Positions 42,569-50,804 of a stretch of 64,000 nucleotides of DNA are shown here, piece by piece (the first letter of the stretch is position 1; the number at the start of each line of letters is the position of its first letter). The notes beneath the pieces were generated by a model that was not told the origin of the DNA, ran no database searches, and worked only from the letters and a program-made list of their open reading frames with translations. The stretch lies in NCBI RefSeq assembly GCF_006088715.1, contig NZ_CP030771.1, positions 4,278,001-4,342,000 on the forward strand, given 5' to 3'. This DNA comes from Streptomyces sp. YIM 121038. Its GTDB lineage: Bacteria; Actinomycetota; Actinomycetes; Streptomycetales; Streptomycetaceae. The translations under genes and the position numbers were made by a program.

Positions 42569-42612
42569 ACTCCTAAAGCGGGTGTCGCAGGTTCGAATCC
42601 TGCCGGGGGCAC
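42569..42612 (+). repeat. attR direct repeat, tRNA-Arg(CCU) 3' fragment
   Basis: Identical over 44 bases to 15726-15769: anticodon loop with CCU, T arm and acceptor strand. The preceding bases (GGGAAAA) do not complete the anticodon stem, so it is the 3' tRNA fragment displaced by integration. It marks the right boundary of the accessory DNA. Beyond it the sequence is ordinary chromosome. Confidence 0.9.
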
Positions 42613-42765
42613 GGACGGCATCCGCCTGGGGTGTCCTCGCGCAAGGGCTCGTGACCTGTTCGGTCGCGGGCCCTTGTGCGTACCGGGGCCCGGTGGGCGT
42701 CCGGGTGGGGCGTGGGGCGCCAGGGGCTGTTGCGCGTGATCCGTCGGGCGGGGTGGGATGGGTGT

Positions 42766-43299
42766 ATGACCCCTCCGACTCTGTACTTGTTCGGTTCGGC
42801 CGCGCCGCCGCTCTTCGACGTGGCGAAGGTGATCGAGGCGGCGCAGGCCGACGGGTGGGACGTCTGTCTCGGGCTGACGTCGACGGCGGCGCGGTGGCTG
42901 GAGGGGAGCCTGGACGGGCTCGCCGTGCTGACCGGGCATCCGGTGCGCAGCGCGTACGCGCTTCCCGGCGAGGCGGACGTCTGGCCCGGGGCGGATGTGA
43001 TCCTCTTCGCGCCCGCGACGTTCAACAGCATCAACTCCTGGGCCCTCGGGCTCACTCCGGACTTCGTGCTGGGGGTCGCCGCCGAGGCCATCGGCGACGG
43101 CGTTCCGACGGTGACGGTGCCGTGCGTCAGTGCCGCGCACGCCCGGCACCGCCAACTGGAGCGGAGCATCGTGGAGTTGCGGGAGCAAGGGGTCACGGTC
43201 CTGCACGGCGAGGACGCCTTCACCCCCGACGCGGCGACGGACCAGCCGTGGGACACCGCACTCGCCGCCGCCAAGTGGCGGCTGACCGGCGCCGCCTGA
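42766..43299 (+). CDS. Flavoprotein (HFCD/PPC-decarboxylase-like)
   Basis: A 177-residue protein with the flavin-dependent Cys-decarboxylase fold: LYLFGSAAPPLFDVAKVIEA at the start, LGLTSTAARWLEG, the substrate-clamp region LFAPATFNSINSWALGL with PAT-x-N, and GDGVPTVTVPCVS. Family members decarboxylate cysteine-like substrates or act as FMN-binding accessory proteins. The single-domain form is common in Streptomyces and its role is not defined. ATG at 42766. It runs convergent to 43301 with one base between stops, and is the first chromosomal gene after attR. Confidence 0.8.
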   Translation: MTPPTLYLFGSAAPPLFDVAKVIEAAQADGWDVCLGLTSTAARWLEGSLDGLAVLTGHPVRSAYALPGEADVWPGADVILFAPATFNSINSWALGLTPDFVLGVAAEAIGDGVPTVTVPCVSAAHARHRQLERSIVELREQGVTVLHGEDAFTPDAATDQPWDTALAAAKWRLTGAA

Positions 43300-43300
43300 G

Positions 43301-43756
43301 CTACTGGGTGGCCACGATCCACAGGCTGAGGAGGAGGGCGCCCGCCCCGATGGCCGTGTGGAGCGCCACCCAGAGGATCCAGACGCGCATCCGGGAGGCC
43401 AACGGGAACTCCGCGCGGTGCTCGGTCCGGTTCGCCGCGACGAGGGCGTCCAGGTCGAGGTGCGGGTGGCGTGCCGCAAGCTCGTCCCGGAGGCGGTCGG
43501 CCAGGCCCGAGTGGACGGCCCAGCGCTCCCCGTACTTGCTGCTCGCGGCCGCGCCGAACGCTCCCAGGACGCACAGCGGTACTGTCACGCCGAGCGACGA
43601 GAGCTCCAGGTGGCCCTGTTGCGTCAGGAAACCCAGCGCGGCCGCCGCCACGAGGATCACGATGTTGGTCAGCGCCGCTCGCTGGTTCTCCATCTGCCGG
43701 GCCTCGTCGCGTTGCCCCTTCCAGAGTTCGAGCAGGACGTCACTCTCGTCGGCCAT
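43301..43756 (-). CDS. Small membrane protein with two to three TM segments
   Basis: A 151-residue protein: polar N-terminus (DVLLELWKGQRDEARQME), hydrophobic segments at about 26-42 (TNIVILVAAAALGFL) and 52-68 (LGVTVPLCVLGAFGAA), a charged soluble part, then a C-terminal membrane helix pair region (VWILWVALHTAIGAGALLLS). Resembles uncharacterised actinobacterial membrane proteins. ATG at 43756 has GGGGAGGG upstream. Confidence 0.7.
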   Translation of the reverse strand: MADESDVLLELWKGQRDEARQMENQRAALTNIVILVAAAALGFLTQQGHLELSSLGVTVPLCVLGAFGAAASSKYGERWAVHSGLADRLRDELAARHPHLDLDALVAANRTEHRAEFPLASRMRVWILWVALHTAIGAGALLLSLWIVATQ

Positions 43757-43923
43757 GGGTCCCTCCCCTGGAGTCCAGGAAAGCCCCGACGGCACCGACC
43801 GCCAAGAGGCCGGTCCTGAGAGCGACTTGCCGAGTGCGTCGAGCAGAGGGGCAGCGGCGATAATCCAGGCATGCCAACAACGTCGTCTTCCCTCCTCGCC
43901 GGGCCCTTCGGGCGGATCCCCCT

Positions 43924-44595
43924 ATGAGCCCCGCCGAGCTGCGGCTCCGGCTCGTCGTCGATGTGCTGGAGGCGGGGGCCTCGTACCCGCTCGTGCTCGC
44001 GGGCGGGGGTGCTCTGCGGGCGCACGGGCTCGTCGGGGAGTGCGGTGGGGGGCTTGAGTTCGCCACCGAGAGTCCGGAGGGGATGGACGGGCTCGTCGCG
44101 CTGGTGTGTACGGGGATCGAGGGGCGCGGGTGGGACGTGTGGGGGTGGGAGACGGATCCGCTGTCCGCGCGGATGGCCGTCGCCGATCCGGACGGCGGGG
44201 ACGAGTGCGAGGTGTACGTCCAGAAGGAGGCCTTCTGGCGGCCGCCGGTGCTGAGCGCGTACGGGCTCGTGCTGTCCCTGGAGGACACGGTCGGCACGAA
44301 GGTGCGCGCCCTCGCCGACCGCGGCCTCGCCCGCGACCTCGTCGACGTCCGGGCCGCCGCGGACCGCTGGAGCCGCGTCGAACTGGAGGAACTCGGCCGC
44401 CGGCACGCCCGTGACGCCTTCGACCTCACCGACCTCCACGCCCGCCTGGGCGGCACGGAGTGGATCGACGACGGGGAGTTCGCCTCCTGCGGCCTCGACG
44501 CCGGAGCCGTCGACGCCCTCCGCCGCTGGGCCCAGGAGTGGGCGGACGACATCGCCGAACGCCTCCAGGAACTGGCCGCCCCGGAGGACGCGTGA
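43924..44595 (+). CDS. AbiEii/AbiGii-like nucleotidyltransferase family protein
   Basis: A 223-residue protein with LVLAGGGALRAHGL (the GG-S/A nucleotidyltransferase loop) near residue 25, and the family's conserved EDTVGTKVRALADRGLARDL, then VDV (residues 120-143). AbiEii-type proteins are toxins of type IV systems that add nucleotides to tRNA. No antitoxin-like gene is adjacent and the middle is divergent, so this is more likely a housekeeping relative widespread in Streptomyces than an active toxin. ATG at 43924. Confidence 0.65.
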   Translation: MSPAELRLRLVVDVLEAGASYPLVLAGGGALRAHGLVGECGGGLEFATESPEGMDGLVALVCTGIEGRGWDVWGWETDPLSARMAVADPDGGDECEVYVQKEAFWRPPVLSAYGLVLSLEDTVGTKVRALADRGLARDLVDVRAAADRWSRVELEELGRRHARDAFDLTDLHARLGGTEWIDDGEFASCGLDAGAVDALRRWAQEWADDIAERLQELAAPEDA

Positions 44596-44637
44596 CGGGC
44601 CGCACCCTCCGTGCGGCCATGTCACCCGGGGCGTCGC

Positions 44638-45861
44638 TCAGTTGATCGCGGGTGCCGGGCGGGCTCTCGTGGCGGTCGGGGTCGGGTAGCGGGCCGGGGC
44701 GGCGGATTCCCTGGTGAGGGCCGTGGCGATGTGGTGGGCCAGGAGGGGGTCGGCGGGGAGGACGTGGGAGGCGAACCAGCGGGCGGCCGTCGGGTCGGGG
44801 GACGGGTCGACGAACTCGGCGCCCGCGTAGTCGTCGAGCGGCGGGTCGTAGATGTAGCCGCAGACCACGCCCCGCCGGACGAGGCGGTCGACGAGCGCGT
44901 CGCGGTCGCGGACCAGGAGGGGTGCGCGGAAGAGGGCGGGAGGGCCGTCGTCGGTGGCGCGGGCGCGGAGCTCCGGCGTGGCCCAGATGGTGCCGGAGAG
45001 CTCGGCGACCCCCGCCCTGCGCCGGGTGAGGCCCGCGTCGAGCGCGGCCATGCGCAGCCCCAACTGCCCGCGCACCAGCGCCCCGTGGCGGGCCCGGTAG
45101 CCGTGCAGGTCCACCCGGACCCACGGCTCGTACGCGGACAGGTTCGGCGCCCGGTGCGCGCAGCCCGAGAGGCGGGGCGCGTGCAGGGGCATGCGGAAGG
45201 AGTCGCGTTCGAGGAGGCCGAGGCGCTGGAGGGTGCGCCACACCGGGCGCACCAGGTGCAGTCCGCGTACGGCCGAACGCGCGAGGGGGCGCACGGTCGT
45301 GTACACGTCCTCGCGCAGGCGGCCGGGGACGAGGAGGTCGTCGCGGAGCACCTCCAGCTCGCGGCGGGTGCGCGCGTCCTCGACGGCGAGGAATCCGCCC
45401 GCCATGCCCGCCACGTGCTTGGACAGGCTGAAGGCCGCCGCCTTCCCGAAGGTGCCGACCGGCTGCCCGTCCACGTGCGTGCCGATCGCGTGCGCGGCGT
45501 CCTCGAAGAGCGGGATGCCCAGTTCGTCGCAGCGCGCCTTGAGTTCGACGACGCGGTCGGGCATGCCGTAGAGGTTCGTGGTGAGGACCGCGTCCACGGA
45601 GGCCCAGGTGGCGTCGGGCACGGCGGCCGGGTCGATGTTCCCCGTCCAGGGGGAGACCGGGGCCTGCACCGGGCGCAGGCCCGCCGCGAGGACGACGAAG
45701 AGGATCACGTCGTCGTTCACCGGCGACATCAGCACCCGGGCGCCGGGCCTGCACCAGCGCCGCAGCGCGAGGTAGAGGGCCAGGCGTGCCGAGGGCGTGT
45801 AGACGCATTCGCGTCCCAGTCGCCGCGTCATCGTCGCGGCGAGCCGTGAGCCGTACGGCAT
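44638..45861 (-). CDS. DegT/DnrJ/EryC1-like PLP-dependent aminotransferase family protein
   Basis: A 407-residue protein with the fold type I sugar-aminotransferase pattern: LALYLALRRWCRPGARVLM, AVLTTNLYGMPDRVVEL, the PLP-contact PLFEDAAHAIGTHVDGQPV and the Schiff-base lysine in AAFSLSKHVAG. Such enzymes aminate keto-sugars on nucleotide carriers. The C-terminus ends in a Thr/Arg/Pro-rich tail. ATG 45861 lies 2 bases after the stop of the GNAT gene, so the two form an operon, presumably for a surface glycan or secondary metabolite. The target sugar is unknown. Confidence 0.82.
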   Translation of the reverse strand: MPYGSRLAATMTRRLGRECVYTPSARLALYLALRRWCRPGARVLMSPVNDDVILFVVLAAGLRPVQAPVSPWTGNIDPAAVPDATWASVDAVLTTNLYGMPDRVVELKARCDELGIPLFEDAAHAIGTHVDGQPVGTFGKAAAFSLSKHVAGMAGGFLAVEDARTRRELEVLRDDLLVPGRLREDVYTTVRPLARSAVRGLHLVRPVWRTLQRLGLLERDSFRMPLHAPRLSGCAHRAPNLSAYEPWVRVDLHGYRARHGALVRGQLGLRMAALDAGLTRRRAGVAELSGTIWATPELRARATDDGPPALFRAPLLVRDRDALVDRLVRRGVVCGYIYDPPLDDYAGAEFVDPSPDPTAARWFASHVLPADPLLAHHIATALTRESAAPARYPTPTATRARPAPAIN

Positions 45862-45863
45862 CG

Positions 45864-47114
45864 TCACCTCTTTCGTCGAGGAGCCTGTTGGGGGTCGCGC
45901 TGAGAAGGTGCCGGTGGTGCTGACGGTGCCTGCGGTGCCGATGGTGACGATGGTGCCTGCGGTGACGATGGTGTCTGCGGTGCCTGTCGTGTCTGCGGTG
46001 CGTTGTGTTCGGGGCTTCGCCGGGTGTCCGGCGCGCCCGTGCGCAGGGCGCCCGCCGTCTTCAGGAGGCGGTCCGCCGGGTCCCGCAGACGCGGGTGGGC
46101 CAGGACCGTGTTCCGCAGCCCGCGCACCGGTCTGCGCCACAGGCGGTACGCCGCGGCCACCGGGTGCGGGCGCGTCGCGAAGCCCTCGCCGACGCGCAGC
46201 TCGCGGGTCTTGAGCCAGTCCTTGTACTCCTTGTCGCCGCGCCCCAGGTCCATGAGCCGCACCCCGTCCCTGCGCGCCGCCTCGGCAAGGCGCAGATGCA
46301 TGATCAGGCCGGGCGAGTAGTAGCGGAAGTCGGGGTCGTACGCGGTGAACCAGCACGCGAAGACCGTGCGCGACCTCGGCCCGAAGTGCGCGGCCACCGG
46401 GCGGTCGCCCGCGTACAGGACGGAGAGGACCCCGGTGAAGTGCTCGTCCCTGACCTGGGAGAAGTGCCGCACCAGGTCGACTATCCAGGGCCGCGCGAAG
46501 CGGTCCATGCGCCCCGTCCTGCGGTACTGGGCCGACTTCCAGCGCATGAGCTGGCGCAGCGGCGCGGGGTCGCGCTCGTCGAAGACGAAGCGCATCTCGC
46601 CCGCGTCGCGCCCCAGGCGGCGCTCCTTCTTCAGGGTCGTCTTGGCGATGCCCGGGTACGCGCCGCGCAGCCACTCGGGGTAGCCGACGTCGTCGTCGCC
46701 GTCCTTCAGGTCGATCACGGGCGAGTCGAACATCCCCGTGACGTACCGGCCGAAGGGCTTCTGCTCCTCCACCAGGTGGTCGAACTCGAAGGCGGAGAGG
46801 CGGCAGGCGCGCAGCAGCTCCTGGGCGTTCCAGGTGACTCCGGGGCGGTGCACGAGGGCCTGGCAGTCGGACAGGCCGAGGCCGACGGCCCGGCCCACGC
46901 CGACGGCGTTGCGCTCGTACGGGAAGAAGCCGACGGCCTCGCCGGCCTCGCGCAGGACCGCGACCCGCGCCCCGCCCCGGTGGCCGCCGATGCCGGCCGC
47001 GAACTGCGGTGCCAGGAAGGGGTTGGCGTAGTCGGGCGACTCGTCCATGGCCCGGTACCAGGCCGCGCGCAGGGAGTCGGTCAGCGTCTCGGGTCTGTGG
47101 ATCTCGATGTCCAC
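45864..47114 (-). CDS. CelD/BcsL-type GNAT acyltransferase
   Basis: A 416-residue protein. Two GNAT-like lobes typical of the CelD/FemAB-like superfamily are seen: VAVLREAGEAVGFFPYERN in the N-terminal lobe, and GVLSVLYAGDRPVAAHFG plus YYSPGLIMHLRLAEAARRDG in the C-terminal lobe. The final 65 residues are a Pro/Ser/Gln-rich tail (QAPSSPSAPQAPSAPPAP). It probably acylates a sugar made by the coupled aminotransferase. GTG at 47114. Confidence 0.8.
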   Translation of the reverse strand: MDIEIHRPETLTDSLRAAWYRAMDESPDYANPFLAPQFAAGIGGHRGGARVAVLREAGEAVGFFPYERNAVGVGRAVGLGLSDCQALVHRPGVTWNAQELLRACRLSAFEFDHLVEEQKPFGRYVTGMFDSPVIDLKDGDDDVGYPEWLRGAYPGIAKTTLKKERRLGRDAGEMRFVFDERDPAPLRQLMRWKSAQYRRTGRMDRFARPWIVDLVRHFSQVRDEHFTGVLSVLYAGDRPVAAHFGPRSRTVFACWFTAYDPDFRYYSPGLIMHLRLAEAARRDGVRLMDLGRGDKEYKDWLKTRELRVGEGFATRPHPVAAAYRLWRRPVRGLRNTVLAHPRLRDPADRLLKTAGALRTGAPDTRRSPEHNAPQTRQAPQTPSSPQAPSSPSAPQAPSAPPAPSQRDPQQAPRRKR

Positions 47115-47231
47115 GTCGGATCAACCGCCCTTCTGCGCCGGTGCGGCCTCGCGGGCGATGCGCTGGATGCGGGGGCGGTGCCGCGCGGGGGCGGCGCCTC
47201 GGGCCGCGGTCGGCGGCACTCCGGAACCGGC

Positions 47232-47368
47232 CCGGATTCCCTCGGTCCCGGCCCGGGTCCCCCCGGCTCCGGTCCGGATTCCCTCGGACCTGTTCCCGAT
47301 TCCCTCGGCTCCGGCCCGGGTTCCCTCGGACCCGTTCCGGATTCCCTCGGCTCCGGCCCGGATCCCCG
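47232..47368. repeat. 21-bp tandem repeat, six full units
   Basis: Units begin at 47232, 47253, 47274, 47295, 47316 and 47337, with a partial seventh at 47358. The consensus is CCGGATTCCCTCGG plus a seven-base variable end. The period is a multiple of three and of two helical turns. It lies upstream of the GNAT gene start in the 420-base gap to the next gene (47115-47534), which otherwise holds no gene. Could be a minisatellite or a multi-site regulatory array. Confidence 0.85.
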
Positions 47369-47534
47369 GGGCGCGCGGAGCCTTCCTGACGGATCGCACG
47401 GGCGACCCCTCCCCCCAAATCCCCCATGGCACTGTGCGCTTCATGCCCCTCCGGCGGACGGTCCTCCAACCGTTCCGACGCCGCTCAAACCTGGCGAAGC
47501 AGTACGCACCCTGTCAAGGGTGCCTGCGGTGCCG

Positions 47535-48560
47535 TCAGGGGTTGCGCGCGCCCGGCGCAGGGCGCGCGCCCAGCGCGTTCGGCCCGTTCGACCGGTTCGG
47601 CGCGTTCACGGCGTTCAGGGCGTTCAGGAGCGCCGCCCCGCGCTCCGCGTCGTCCACCGACACCGCGAAGGCCTTCCCCTTGGCCCGTACGACCAGGCAC
47701 TCCCCGGCGCGCAGCATCACCGTCGTACCGAGGCCGCTCAGGCGGTAGCCCCAGCCGCCGACCTGGCCGGGCGTGCGGTGCTCCGCGTACGCGGCCTCGA
47801 TGGTCTCCGGGGCCCAGCGGCGCACGGGCCTGCCGAGCGGGCCGAACGAGACCCGCAGCCCCTCGTGGGTGACGGCCGCCTCGACGGAGGCGCAGGCCAG
47901 GCAGGCGACGGCGACCAGGGCGAAGGGCGCGGCGAGCGCCCACAGCGGGTCGGTGAGCCCGGCCACCGTCACCACGGCAGCGGCCACCGCCCCCGCGCCG
48001 AAGACCGCGGCGAGCGCGTGCATCCAGGGGCTCGACGTACGGGACACCCAGTCGACGGGCTCGCCGGGCGCCGGCTCCGCGTGCGGGGCGGCGGCCCGCG
48101 GCGGGGCGTCCGGCACCCGGCGGCGGGAGAGCAGCACCCCCAGGACCGCGGCCGCCACGGCGGCCACCGCCACGACCACGCCCCACACGGGCGCCGATTC
48201 CGCGTCGCGCCAGTCGGCGTGGTCCACGTTGGCCCGCACGATCGCCGCCTGCGCGCCGACGAGCGCCACGCCCGTGGGCAGCAGCACGGCCGCGCGCCAG
48301 GTGTCCGCGCGGCGCCCCGCGAGCAGCGTGCCTCCGGCGAGGACCGCCCAGATCAGCGCGGGGAACAGCGTCGCCGCCCACAGCGGCATCGAGTCGTCGG
48401 GGCGCGCGGAGCCACCGCTCCAGTGCGTGGCGAGCCGGTCGGGGAGCCGGTGCGCCGCCGCGAGCGGCAGCGCGAGGAGCAGAAGCAGGGGCGCGGCACT
48501 CGCGCCCAGGGCGCCCCACGGCCGCCGTCCGCTCCCCCGGTCCGCCCCTGCGCCGCCCAC
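47535..48560 (-). CDS. DUF1648-like polytopic membrane protein
   Basis: A 341-residue protein. N-terminal helix AAPLLLLLALPLAAAH is followed by RLPDRLATHWSGGSARPDD, the DUF1648 signature, then helices at LWAATLFPALIWAVLAG, WGVVVAVAAVAAAVLG and HALAAVFGAGAVAAAVV. A soluble C-terminal PH-like domain (EGLRVSFGPLGRPVRRWAPE, then GTTVMLRAGECLVV) ends in Asn/Ala-rich residues. I chose GTG 48560, which has AAGGGGGAG upstream. Role unknown; related proteins occur near GntR regulators. Confidence 0.75.
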   Translation of the reverse strand: MGGAGADRGSGRRPWGALGASAAPLLLLLALPLAAAHRLPDRLATHWSGGSARPDDSMPLWAATLFPALIWAVLAGGTLLAGRRADTWRAAVLLPTGVALVGAQAAIVRANVDHADWRDAESAPVWGVVVAVAAVAAAVLGVLLSRRRVPDAPPRAAAPHAEPAPGEPVDWVSRTSSPWMHALAAVFGAGAVAAAVVTVAGLTDPLWALAAPFALVAVACLACASVEAAVTHEGLRVSFGPLGRPVRRWAPETIEAAYAEHRTPGQVGGWGYRLSGLGTTVMLRAGECLVVRAKGKAFAVSVDDAERGAALLNALNAVNAPNRSNGPNALGARPAPGARNP

Positions 48561-48858
48561 GGCTCCCCCTTGATCAGTCCGACGAGGTCGCTCCCACCGT
48601 AACTCGCCGCGTCCGGCCGGGACCTGGCGAGACCCGGCGCCCAACCGCCGCGCGGCCGGGCGGGACGCGGCGTCCACACGGACCGCGTACGGGCGGGACC
48701 GGCCTCCCCCCATCCGCGCGCCAGGGCGCCACAAACCGGCTCGCCCCATCGGACGCCATTCGTCCGTTTACTGCCAACACGCCCTGACCTGCGGCTTGTT
48801 ACGAAGAGCTGACAGCTTGACGATCAACCTCGCGCAGGTTTTTCACTTCTCCTCCAGC

Positions 48859-50784
48859 ATGGGCACACACTCGGCGCGCAGCGCCAAGGACCGTCGGCGG
48901 CGCCGGCTCATCGACTATCCGCGGCGCGGCCGTCGGGGGGTGCGCCGCTGGCTGCCCTCCTGGCGGCAGTGGCTCAGCGCGTTCGGGCTGTGCGGCGGCG
49001 CCATCGGCGGGCTCTTCGCCTACGTCTACGCGGCCGTCGACATCCCCGACGAGAACGCGGCGGCGCAGCAGGAGGCCAACGTGTACTACTGGGCCGACGG
49101 CACGCAGATGGTCAGCACCGGGGACGTCAACCGGCAGAACATCCCGCTGGACGAGGTGCCCGTGGCGGTCCGCAACGCCGCCATCGCCGCGGAGAACGCC
49201 AGCTTCTACAGCGACTCGGGCGTCTCCCCCAAGGGCCTGCTGCGGGCCGTGGCGAGCATGGCGAGCGGCGGCGACACCCAGGGCGGCTCCACCATCACGC
49301 AGCAGTACGTGAAGAACACCTACCTCTCGCAGGACCAGACGGTGACGCGCAAGGTCAGGGAGTTCGTCATCTCCCTGAAGGTGGACCGGAGCAAGAGCAA
49401 GGACGAGATCCTCCAGGGGTACTTGAACAGCAGCTGGTTCGGCCGCGGCGCCTACGGCATCGAGGCCGCCGCGCACGCCTACTACGGCATCCCCGCGCGG
49501 AAGCTGAACCCCAGCCAGGGCGCTTTCCTCGCCGCCCTGTTGAAGGGCGCCGAGCTGTACGACCCGTCGGTGAGCGCGGCCCACCACCGCCGGGCGAAGG
49601 CGCGCTGGTCCTGGATCCTGGACCGCCAGGTGGAGGTCGGGCGGATGGGCAAGGCCGAGCGCGCGCGGTACCGCACCTTCCCGGAGCCGCTCGCACGCTC
49701 GCGCTCCACCAGCCTCAACGCCCACAGCGGGCAGGCCGGATACCTCGTCGACATCGCCAACAAGTACGTCCGCCAGCGCACCGGCCTCACCGACAAGGAC
49801 CTGGCCCGCGGCGGCTACCGCATCCGCACCACCTTCGACGAGCGCCGGGTGCGGCAGCTCGCCCGGGCCGCGCAGCGCGTGGCCCGCCGCGACCTCGCCC
49901 CCGAGCGGCGCGAGCAGGACCGCGGGGTGGAGATCGGCGCGGCGTCGGTGCGGACCTCGGACGGGGCCGTGCTCGCCCTGTACGGCGGCGCCGACGCCAC
50001 CCGGCACTTCAGCAACAACGCCGACACCTCCGGCGTCCCCGCGGGCTCGGCGTTCAAGCCGTTCGTCCTGGCCGCCGCCCTCCAGGACGGCGTCGACACC
50101 GGCAAGGGCGCCACCGGGATGACCCCGCGCCGGGCCCTGATCGAGGGCGGCCACGCCACCTATCTGCACCTGGGCAAGCAGATCGGCTGGCAGCGGATGC
50201 GTGAGGTCGCCGTGGACTCGGGGATGCTGCCCGCCAGCATGGGGCCGAAGGAGGACATGTTCGCCATCGGCACCTCCACGCCGAGCGCCATCCGGCTCGC
50301 GGGCGCGTACGGCACGCTGGCGCGCGGCGGGCTCCAGCACGACCCGTACTCGGTGACCTCCGTGACGAAGGACGGCGAGGAGATCGAGGGCCTGGAGCGG
50401 CCGCCCACCCGGCGGGCCCTGGACTCCCGGGTCGCGGGCCGGGTCGCCGACGCGCTGCGCGGGGCGGCGACCGACAGCCTGGGCCGGGTGTCCAGCACCC
50501 GTGGCCGCCCGGTCGCGGCGGGCCGCACCACCGACCGGGACCGGCTGCGGTCCGCCTGGTTCGCCGGGTACACGCCCGAGGTGTCCACGGCCGTCACGCT
50601 GTTCCGGATGCGCAAGGGCGACCCGCTGCTCCAGCCGCTGTCCGGCGTCGGCGGCAAGGGGTCGCGGTACGGGAACGCCCTGGTGGAGCGCGTCTGGACG
50701 GACGCGCTCCGCGGCATTGACCTTGCCCCTGGGGCAGGGTCCAGGCTCTCCGGTGCCGGGGAACCCTCCCCGGCGCCCCGCTGA
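48859..50784 (+). CDS. Class A penicillin-binding protein (transglycosylase/transpeptidase)
   Basis: A 641-residue bifunctional peptidoglycan synthase. A basic cytoplasmic tail is followed by a membrane anchor at about 37-57 (FGLCGGAIGGLFAYVYAAV). The GT51 domain has AAENASFYSDSG (catalytic Glu near 112), GGSTITQQYVKN and YLNSSWFGRGAYGIEAAA. The transpeptidase domain has SAFK (Ser397, Lys400). The third motif is RTTD where KTG is usual, which could lower transpeptidase activity or alter beta-lactam affinity. ATG at 48859. The gene stands alone ahead of the MerR regulator. Confidence 0.92.
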   Translation: MGTHSARSAKDRRRRRLIDYPRRGRRGVRRWLPSWRQWLSAFGLCGGAIGGLFAYVYAAVDIPDENAAAQQEANVYYWADGTQMVSTGDVNRQNIPLDEVPVAVRNAAIAAENASFYSDSGVSPKGLLRAVASMASGGDTQGGSTITQQYVKNTYLSQDQTVTRKVREFVISLKVDRSKSKDEILQGYLNSSWFGRGAYGIEAAAHAYYGIPARKLNPSQGAFLAALLKGAELYDPSVSAAHHRRAKARWSWILDRQVEVGRMGKAERARYRTFPEPLARSRSTSLNAHSGQAGYLVDIANKYVRQRTGLTDKDLARGGYRIRTTFDERRVRQLARAAQRVARRDLAPERREQDRGVEIGAASVRTSDGAVLALYGGADATRHFSNNADTSGVPAGSAFKPFVLAAALQDGVDTGKGATGMTPRRALIEGGHATYLHLGKQIGWQRMREVAVDSGMLPASMGPKEDMFAIGTSTPSAIRLAGAYGTLARGGLQHDPYSVTSVTKDGEEIEGLERPPTRRALDSRVAGRVADALRGAATDSLGRVSSTRGRPVAAGRTTDRDRLRSAWFAGYTPEVSTAVTLFRMRKGDPLLQPLSGVGGKGSRYGNALVERVWTDALRGIDLAPGAGSRLSGAGEPSPAPR

Positions 50785-50804
50785 CCCGCCTCCGGTCGCA
50801 GAAG

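Larger units (their letters stand above)
15726..42612. mobile_element. Integrative mobilisable element B (complete, about 26.8 kb)
   Basis: Bounded by the 44-bp att repeats. It has integrase, XRE protein and Xis-like gene at the left end, then DUF3631, DUF2637, broken mobC and relaxase. Cargo follows: the kinase/dehydrogenase/HPrK-like operon, Wadjet jetABCD, and the helicase/DarT-like/ADP-ribosylglycohydrolase operon. No TraB/FtsK-like translocase, no type IV secretion genes and no primase-polymerase were seen. Transfer would need help from another element. The defence block (29.9-42.2 kb) is visibly richer in A+T than the mobilisation genes, suggesting separate acquisition. Confidence 0.85.

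Noticed and set aside
43924..44595. Active AbiE toxin-antitoxin system
   Set aside because: No antitoxin gene on either side, and the neighbours are ordinary chromosomal genes.
47232..47368. CRISPR array
   Set aside because: The 21-bp units are contiguous, without unique spacers, and there are no cas genes in the window.
46005..48602. Long plus-strand open frame of 865 codons
   Set aside because: It lies antisense to the GNAT and DUF1648 genes, has Arg/Gly/Pro-rich composition and matches no family. It is a typical high-GC shadow frame.
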